This document shows, piece by piece, positions 58,440-64,000 of a stretch of DNA of 64,000 nt. The notes under the pieces were generated by a model, which did no database searches, was not told where the DNA came from, and was given only the letters and a program-made list of their open reading frames with translations. The translations under genes were made by a program, and so were the position numbers. Position 1 is the first letter of the stretch. Each line of letters starts with the position of its first letter. This DNA is from Nemertoderma westbladi (taxonomy: Eukaryota > Xenacoelomorpha > Nemertodermatida > Nemertodermatidae): NCBI GenBank assembly GCA_032718475.1, contig JAUCBJ010007156.1:1-64000 (forward strand), in the 5' to 3' direction.

Positions 58440-59000
58440 ATTGTTGTTGCGACACCCGGCATTGTAGCTAATGTTAATGTACCCTGTGATAATGTTGATG
58501 CGACACCCGGCACTGTACCTACTGTTAATGTACCCAATGTTGTTGCGACACTCGGCACTGTACCTAATGTTAATGTACCCAATGTTGTTGCGACACCCGG
58601 CACTGTACCTAATGTGAATGTACCAAATGCTATTGTTGTTGCGACACCCGGCATTGTAGCTAATGTTAATGTACCCTGTGATAATGTTGATGCGACACCC
58701 GGCACTGTACCTACTGTTAATGTACCCAATGTTGTTGCGACACTCGGCACTGTACCTAATGTTAATGTACCCAATGTTGTTGCGACACCCGGCACTGTAC
58801 CTAATGTGAATGTACCAAATGCTATTGTTGTTGCGACACCCGGCATTGTAGCTAATGTTAATGTACCCTGTGATAATGTTGATGCGACACCCGGCACTGT
58901 ACCTACTGTTAATGTACCCAATGTTGTTGCGACACTCGGCACTGTACCTAATGTTAATGTACCCAATGTTGTTGCGACACCCGGCAATGTACCTAATGTT
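58440..59000. repeat. Three tandem 192-bp higher-order units
   Basis: A marker variant (attgtagctaatg followed by ccctgtgataatg) occurs at 58461, 58653 and 58845, giving an exact 192-bp (64-codon) period within the minisatellite. Confidence 0.92.
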
Positions 59001-59565
59001 AATGTACCCAATGTTGTTGCGACACCCGGCACTGTACCTACTGTTAATGTACCCAATGTTGTGGCGACACCCGGCACTGTACCTAACGTGAATGTACCAA
59101 ATGCTATTGTTGTTGCGACACCCGGCACTGTACCTACTGTTAATGTCGTTGCGACACCCGGCAATGTACCTAATGTTAATGTACCCAATGTTGTTGCGAC
59201 ACCCGGCACTGTACCCAATGTTAATGTACCCAATGTTATTGCGACACCCGGCACTGTACCTAACGTGAATGTACCAAATGCTATTGTTGTTGCGACACCC
59301 GGCACTGTACCTAATGTTAATGTACTAAATGCTGTTGCGACACCCGGCACTGTACCTAATGTTAATGTACCAAATGTTAATGTTGTTGCGACACCCGGCA
59401 CTGTACCTAATGTTAATGTACCCAATGTTGCTGCGACACCCGGCATTGTACCTAATGTTAATGTACCCAATGTTGTCGCGACACCCGGCATTGTACCTAA
59501 TGTTAATGTACCCAATGTTGTTGCGACACCCGGCACTGTACCTAATGTTAATGTACCCAATGTTA

Positions 59566-62500
59566 ATGCTAAAGTAATTACTCATATCAACATGTTACCT
59601 GGCAACTCACTTCACCTTTGCATTATGAACCCCAGGTCAGCCCGAAACAAAAGCGCCGAGATTGTGGAATTCATTTCCAACAATAATATTGACATATGCG
59701 CGCTAACAGAAACCTGGTTCAGCGCTAACGATACAGTGGCAAAGAACCTTTGCGCTCCAAAGGGATACACTATCGATGACTCACCACGCCTTGACCGCCC
59801 TGGTGGAGGCACCGGTGTAATTCTAAAAGACTCATTACACTACACACTGCACAGCACTAACGAAAATAGCTCATTCGAATACTCAGTATGGTCCATTAAA
59901 TCTTCTAACACCAAACTATGTTTGGTCGTTATCTACCGCCCACCATATAGTACAGCTCATCCCATTACATGCTTAACGTTTTTAGACGAATTCCCGAAAT
60001 TCATCGAACCATGGCTTTGCTGTGAGGAGCGACTAATTGTGGTAGGTGACTTTAATATACATGTTGACATAGAAGATAATTACGATGCATCTAAGTTTTT
60101 GGACATTCTTGACAGTATAGGCTTACAACAACACGTTTCCATCCCAACCCACGAATCCGGACACACACTTGACCTAATAATGACTAGAAATTGCGGCGAT
60201 TTGACTGTAAGTCCACCGACCGGATCGTATTACGTTTCCGATCACTGTGTGGTGCAATGCCTCATTTCTATACCGAAGCCCCAATCTATTCCTAAAACTA
60301 TTCAATTTCGAAATATAGGGTCAGTAGTAGTTGACGATTTGAACAGGGATATATGCAACTCAGATCTCTGTAACCCATCATTTACCGCTCTCAACATTGA
60401 TGAACAGGCATTAACCTACAATAAAACGCTTTCTGCATTGATTGACAAACACGCCCCAATAAAGACCAAATCAATTACTGAACGCTCTGGTCCAAAATGG
60501 TTCACCGGGAACGCTAGGAAACTGAAGTCCCAACGCCGGACTGCTGAACGGCGTTGGCGGCAATCGAAATCACCGACTGACATGGCGGAATTCAAACGAA
60601 TTAGGAAACTATACACAGCACAATTAATTTCCGACCGTAGATCCTTTTACCGGGGCGAGATTGATGCATGTAATGGTGATCAGAAGGCGCTGTTCAGCCT
60701 GGTTAGGTCGCTTGCAAAGCAACATAAAAATATTACTTATCCCGCCCACAGCTCTCCTACCGAACTAGCCAACATGTTCGCTGACCACTTTGCTACAAAG
60801 ATACAAATTATCAGAGATAATCTAGACGAAATGAATGCGACTGGATCTGGAATACGCGATCCCCTTTGCAGCTTTGAACCAGACGGTACATTAAGCATTA
60901 CCGAACCAGACAACTCTGTGGCCAGCGCGTCACTCTCATCCTTTAAAGTACTGTCCACACCTAGCATTATAAAACTAATAAAATCTGCCCCAAATAAACA
61001 ATGCCCTCTAGACCCATTACCTACAAGTACGCTAAAACATTGCATTTCAAGTCTTTGCACACCCATAACAATTATGACTAATAACTCTCTGCAGAGTGGT
61101 ACAGTCCCAGATATTTGGAAAACAGCGCAGGTCTCCCCATTACTAAAAAAAGTTAGTCTTGACTCGACTCTGAAGTTTAATTTCCGACCTGTTAGCGGTT
61201 TGCCCTTCGTATCAAAAATTGCAGAAAGAGCGGTGGTGTCGCAATTTCTCCCCTATATAAACGAACATCATCCCTTGCCAACCAACGAATCTGGATATCG
61301 AAAATTTCATAGCACAGAAACAGCACTGATTAAAGTCCAATCAGATATTCTTATAAACATGGATAAGAAAAAAGTGACATTTCTAGTACTTCTAGATCTC
61401 AGCTCCGCCTTCGACACCGTTGACCACGATCGCCTTCTGCGTGTGTTCGAATCTGACCTGGGAATTTGCGGCACATGTCTACGGTGGTTCTCATCCTTCC
61501 TCCGGGGGCGCCGCCAATACGTAACAACTCTCGGTTCCAATTCCAGAGAACACGTATTGGAATACGGCTTCCCCCAGGGTGCATGCTTATCCTGTCACTA
61601 TTTCAGTAATTTCGGGCGGGGTCTATTTACTATCATTGAGAACCACTTGCCAATCGCCTTACATGGATATGCTGATGACAAACAAACATACCATGCGTTT
61701 CAGCCATCAAGTGAATCCAACGAAACAGATGCATTACAAGCCCTCCAGAGATGTATTGCAGATATACGTAGGTGGTTTATTGTAAACAAACTTAAAATAA
61801 ACGATGATAAAACCGAGTTTATAATACTGGGAACACCTCAACAACTCTCTAAAGTATCTACACAATACCTAAACGTTGGTAACTTTAAAATACGCCCTGC
61901 AAAATTTGTAAAGAACCTCGGCACATGGATCGATCCAAATCTCACCATGGGAAAATTCATATCCAAAACTTGTAATGCCGCGTTCTTCCACATCCATAAC
62001 ATTCGCCGTATCATCAACTTTCTTGACCAAAAGTCCGCTAAAACAGTTATACATTCACTTATTTCAAGTCGGATTGACTACTGTAACGGCCTCCTCTATG
62101 GGGTGTCTAGCTACCAACTAGCAAAATTGCAACGTGTGCAAAACTCGGCCGCCCGCCTACTAACTAGGGTTCACAAGTATGACCACATTACGCCGAGTCT
62201 CAAAGAATTACATTGGCTACCAGTGCGTAAACGCATTGAGTTTAAATTGCTTCTCCTTGTCCACAAGTCCACCTTAGGTCACGCACCACATTACATATCT
62301 GACATGCTTGTCCGGGTCAATCGCAATAACAACACTACAAGGAATTGCTCTACACTCACTTTCGTTGAGCCGCGATTCAACTGTCAAACCCTAGGGCGCC
62401 GGGCATTCCCAGTAGCCGCCCCACGACTCTGGAACAAACTCCCAAAAGATATCCGCTCGATTTCCGACACCACAATTTTTAAACAGCGACTCAAAACACA

Positions 62501-62995
62501 TCTTTTTAAAATTGCATATAATTAAACTCCAAAACATGAACTCTCTAATTATTTTATTCCAACTCTAGATATTCGATCAACTCTCCAAAAACTGTAAACT
62601 TCTTTTAATTTGTTCTTCATGCGTTTTTTAGTGTTTGTGTCCATTTTATTACCCCATTGCTCGTTTTTATTGTTTCAGTACGTCCGTCAACTACACTTTT
62701 TAACTATGCTAATTAATTTTTTTATTACATATTTTTTACTGTACGTTTCATTTACGGCGAGTATATTTATCAATTTGTACTGTATGTTCCACTTTTTAAC
62801 GATTGTAATAACTTTTAGTCATTTCGAACTGCACGTTTTATCATTAGTGACGACTATAATTTTTTAATTTCTGTACTACTTGCACTGCTAGTTTTAATGT
62901 TATATTGCTTGTGACGTAAGCGCCTTAGCATACTTCTATTGTTGTAAATTCGGCGCTATACAAATGCATCATTATTATATTATTATTATAGGATA
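59566..62995 (+). mobile_element. L2/CR1-like LINE
   Basis: An endonuclease-RT LINE whose 3' end is ggcgctatacaaatgcat followed by an (att)n tail (about 62968-62995), typical of the L2 group. Its 5' end merges with the minisatellite, so the true 5' boundary is unclear. The ORF is intact in length but carries a locally shifted stretch in RT. Confidence 0.88.
59592..62525 (+). CDS. L2-like LINE endonuclease-reverse transcriptase
   Basis: About 977 codons from the Met of MLPGNSLHLCIMNPRS, the probable native start region. The frame is continuous upstream through the whole minisatellite (open from 53718, first Met used at 54069, 2818 codons). Endonuclease motifs: ALTETWF (about 59700), VVGDFNIH (about 60040), YYVSDHCVV (about 60230). 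RT: NFRPVSGLPFVSKIAE, LLDLSSAFDTVDH, EYGFPQGACL, then the catalytic YADD (about 61669) and GTWIDPNLT. After PQGACL about ten residues do not fit the family, while the +1 frame there reads GPVTISVIS-like text. Two compensating indels are the likely cause. The C terminus ends FKQRLKTHLFKIAYN, standard for the group. Confidence 0.85.
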   Translation: MLPGNSLHLCIMNPRSARNKSAEIVEFISNNNIDICALTETWFSANDTVAKNLCAPKGYTIDDSPRLDRPGGGTGVILKDSLHYTLHSTNENSSFEYSVWSIKSSNTKLCLVVIYRPPYSTAHPITCLTFLDEFPKFIEPWLCCEERLIVVGDFNIHVDIEDNYDASKFLDILDSIGLQQHVSIPTHESGHTLDLIMTRNCGDLTVSPPTGSYYVSDHCVVQCLISIPKPQSIPKTIQFRNIGSVVVDDLNRDICNSDLCNPSFTALNIDEQALTYNKTLSALIDKHAPIKTKSITERSGPKWFTGNARKLKSQRRTAERRWRQSKSPTDMAEFKRIRKLYTAQLISDRRSFYRGEIDACNGDQKALFSLVRSLAKQHKNITYPAHSSPTELANMFADHFATKIQIIRDNLDEMNATGSGIRDPLCSFEPDGTLSITEPDNSVASASLSSFKVLSTPSIIKLIKSAPNKQCPLDPLPTSTLKHCISSLCTPITIMTNNSLQSGTVPDIWKTAQVSPLLKKVSLDSTLKFNFRPVSGLPFVSKIAERAVVSQFLPYINEHHPLPTNESGYRKFHSTETALIKVQSDILINMDKKKVTFLVLLDLSSAFDTVDHDRLLRVFESDLGICGTCLRWFSSFLRGRRQYVTTLGSNSREHVLEYGFPQGACLSCHYFSNFGRGLFTIIENHLPIALHGYADDKQTYHAFQPSSESNETDALQALQRCIADIRRWFIVNKLKINDDKTEFIILGTPQQLSKVSTQYLNVGNFKIRPAKFVKNLGTWIDPNLTMGKFISKTCNAAFFHIHNIRRIINFLDQKSAKTVIHSLISSRIDYCNGLLYGVSSYQLAKLQRVQNSAARLLTRVHKYDHITPSLKELHWLPVRKRIEFKLLLLVHKSTLGHAPHYISDMLVRVNRNNNTTRNCSTLTFVEPRFNCQTLGRRAFPVAAPRLWNKLPKDIRSISDTTIFKQRLKTHLFKIAYN

Positions 62996-63044
62996 TATAA
63001 CTTAAGACTGCCTGTTCAATAGAAGTGGATTAGGTGGGATAGTG

Positions 63045-63140
63045 AATGTCAGGGACAAGTGGCTGAACTGGTTAGCGCTTCTGATGAGGCCTGATAGGCT
63101 GAAACGCTTTGTGAAACTGGTTCAACCCCCGGTGACGTGC
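63045..63140 (+). mobile_element. tRNA-like SINE head or remnant
   Basis: tggctgaactgg (63060) fits the Pol III A box exactly and ggttcaacccc (63119) fits the B box, about 45 bp apart. The intervening sequence does not fold into a clean cloverleaf, so a SINE or decayed tRNA pseudogene is more likely than a working tRNA gene. It lies just inside the right end of the insertion in LINE-C. Confidence 0.6.
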
Positions 63141-63183
63141 TTTCTCATTTTTTTTGCATTTCTGAACAAAACCATAATATTAC

Positions 63184-63575
63184 AGCATATTAGAGAGCTG
63201 GGCGATGTCATCCGCAAAGTCGGTGATGGTAACTGTATGAGCGGGATATCTGCTGCTTCTGCGTTCTTGTAGTGTGCATTCACCCTTTGTGGCGGTAATA
63301 CAATATACAATTATGAATAGTAATGGCGCCAATGTGTCACCTTGCAGTATACCAGCTAGGATTGAGAAGAACTCAGTTTCAACATCTGGTGAGAGTACCT
63401 GAGCTACTGTGTCACAATATAATAATCCAATGCCAGTGACATTGGAATTCCTTCTGGTATTCAGTAAATTCTCATGATTTCTTGATGGCTGGATTCGAAT
63501 AATATATACAGATATAGAAGATATATAGGGTAAAGAGAGCTTAAAATAATTACGTTTAATTAATAGATACAACAA
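63184..63575 (-). pseudogene. LINE-C (RTE-like) RT fragment, upstream part
   Basis: The 131-codon minus frame holds AGILQGDTLAPLLFIIV and DFADDIAQLSNML, the RT palm motifs of an RTE-like LINE distinct from LINE-A. The catalytic FADD is intact. It is cut at 63184 by the 9.9-kb insertion, and its continuation is at 53269 downward. The N-terminal part (63575-63420) is not recognisable. Confidence 0.8.
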
Positions 63576-64000
63576 AAAGATAAATTAAAAAGTAAAAATA
63601 AATGTAGTGTTATAATGTGCTATATTTCCACTTCAAGTATGTAATTTTATTAGAAAAATTAAAGAAAGACTATTTATTAAAATTTTTTATATTAATTATC
63701 TTCAAAAAACGATTAATTAATATTTTGATATGTTCATTAATATTTAATTTATACATTAATTAGTTCATAATCAATTTCGTTCCAGTCGTAACTCGGGTTA
63801 TTTGTTGCTGAGTTATATGCTGTCGTCTCCAACAAACCTAACTATTTACCAATCAATCAATCAATATGGTTTTTAATCATTCCTTTTTTTAATTTACTTT
63901 ATTGCACGCACACCAAAGTTGTATTTATACAATAATTAATTAAGAAAATTTATGGTACAGGGTGTAAGGGTAGGGGAGAGGTAAGGACACAGAGACTAGC
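63576..64000. other. No gene recognised; AT-rich end of window
   Basis: AT-rich sequence with a (caat)n tract at about 63852-63865, possibly the tail of another small retroelement running out of the window. No coding signal. Confidence 0.5.

Larger units (their letters stand above)
53781..59564. repeat. 45-bp coding-competent minisatellite (5.8 kb)
   Basis: About 125 units of a 45-bp word encoding VATPGTVPNVNVPNV on the plus strand, with 51- and 36-bp variants that all keep a multiple of three. The plus frame is open from 53718 through the array into the L2 ORF. The minus strand is also largely open (GTLTLGTVPGVATT). Absence of stops in several frames follows from the unit sequence. It contains higher-order duplications listed separately. 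Confidence 0.95.

Noticed and set aside
53720-59560. Three long minus-strand frames (399, 598 and 939 codons) reading GTLTLGTVPGVATT repeats
   Set aside because: They are the reverse reading of the 45-bp minisatellite, which lacks stops in several frames. No independent evidence for a minus-strand gene.
63045-63140. Functional tRNA gene
   Set aside because: A and B boxes are present but the sequence does not form a clean cloverleaf with an identifiable anticodon stem.

Overview
The window reads as animal genomic DNA, most likely from an invertebrate. It carries BEL/Pao LTR retrotransposons, RTE-like and L2/CR1-like LINEs, tRNA-derived SINEs, minisatellites and AT-rich spacers, and no operons. 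The species cannot be named from the sequence. Almost everything recognisable is a transposable element, and the elements are nested. The one candidate for an ordinary host gene is an intronless 408-codon frame at 26794-28020 (minus).

Layout. 834-1270: 5'-truncated LINE-A tail. 1271-23745: decayed BEL element BEL-0 (gag, PR, RT, RNase H, IN, then a second long frame here called ORF-X). BEL-0 is interrupted by a LINE-A copy (4241-5228) and by a complete LTR element, BEL-1 (10458-22987). BEL-1 has 1191-bp LTRs, TG...CA ends and 5-bp target duplications ctatg. 24991-26065: LINE-A copy with an open RT frame. 26794-28020: possible host gene. 28128-28770: LINE-B remnant with a 66-bp tandem 3' end. 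29779-52978: foldback-type DNA transposon whose inverted arms are 20/40-bp minisatellites. One arm received a full-length LINE-A (+). That LINE-A received a second LINE-A (minus, 32304-34547) and a second complete BEL element, BEL-2 (minus, 36024-51919, target duplication atcat). 53150-63575: an RTE-like LINE-C (minus) split by a 9.9-kb insertion. The insertion holds a SINE, a 5.8-kb 45-bp minisatellite that is open in frame into an L2-like LINE ORF, and a second tRNA-like SINE.

How the parts relate. BEL-1 and BEL-2 belong to one family and carry complementary deletions. BEL-1 keeps gag, nucleocapsid and protease in one 1641-codon frame but has lost RT and the integrase core. BEL-2 keeps RT, RNase H and integrase but has lost nucleocapsid and protease. 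BEL-1's two LTRs are almost identical, so it moved recently even though it cannot make its own RT, which implies help in trans.

Most notable is ORF-X. All three BEL elements carry a long frame in the position where env would sit, after a 1.2-1.65 kb non-coding spacer with 165-178-bp direct repeats. Its predicted protein has two CCHC zinc knuckles, a conserved FxDTQ...SGI...YGxH core and a strongly basic tail, with no visible signal peptide or membrane span. I do not recognise it as any known family. Its retention in two divergent BEL lineages suggests it matters to these elements.
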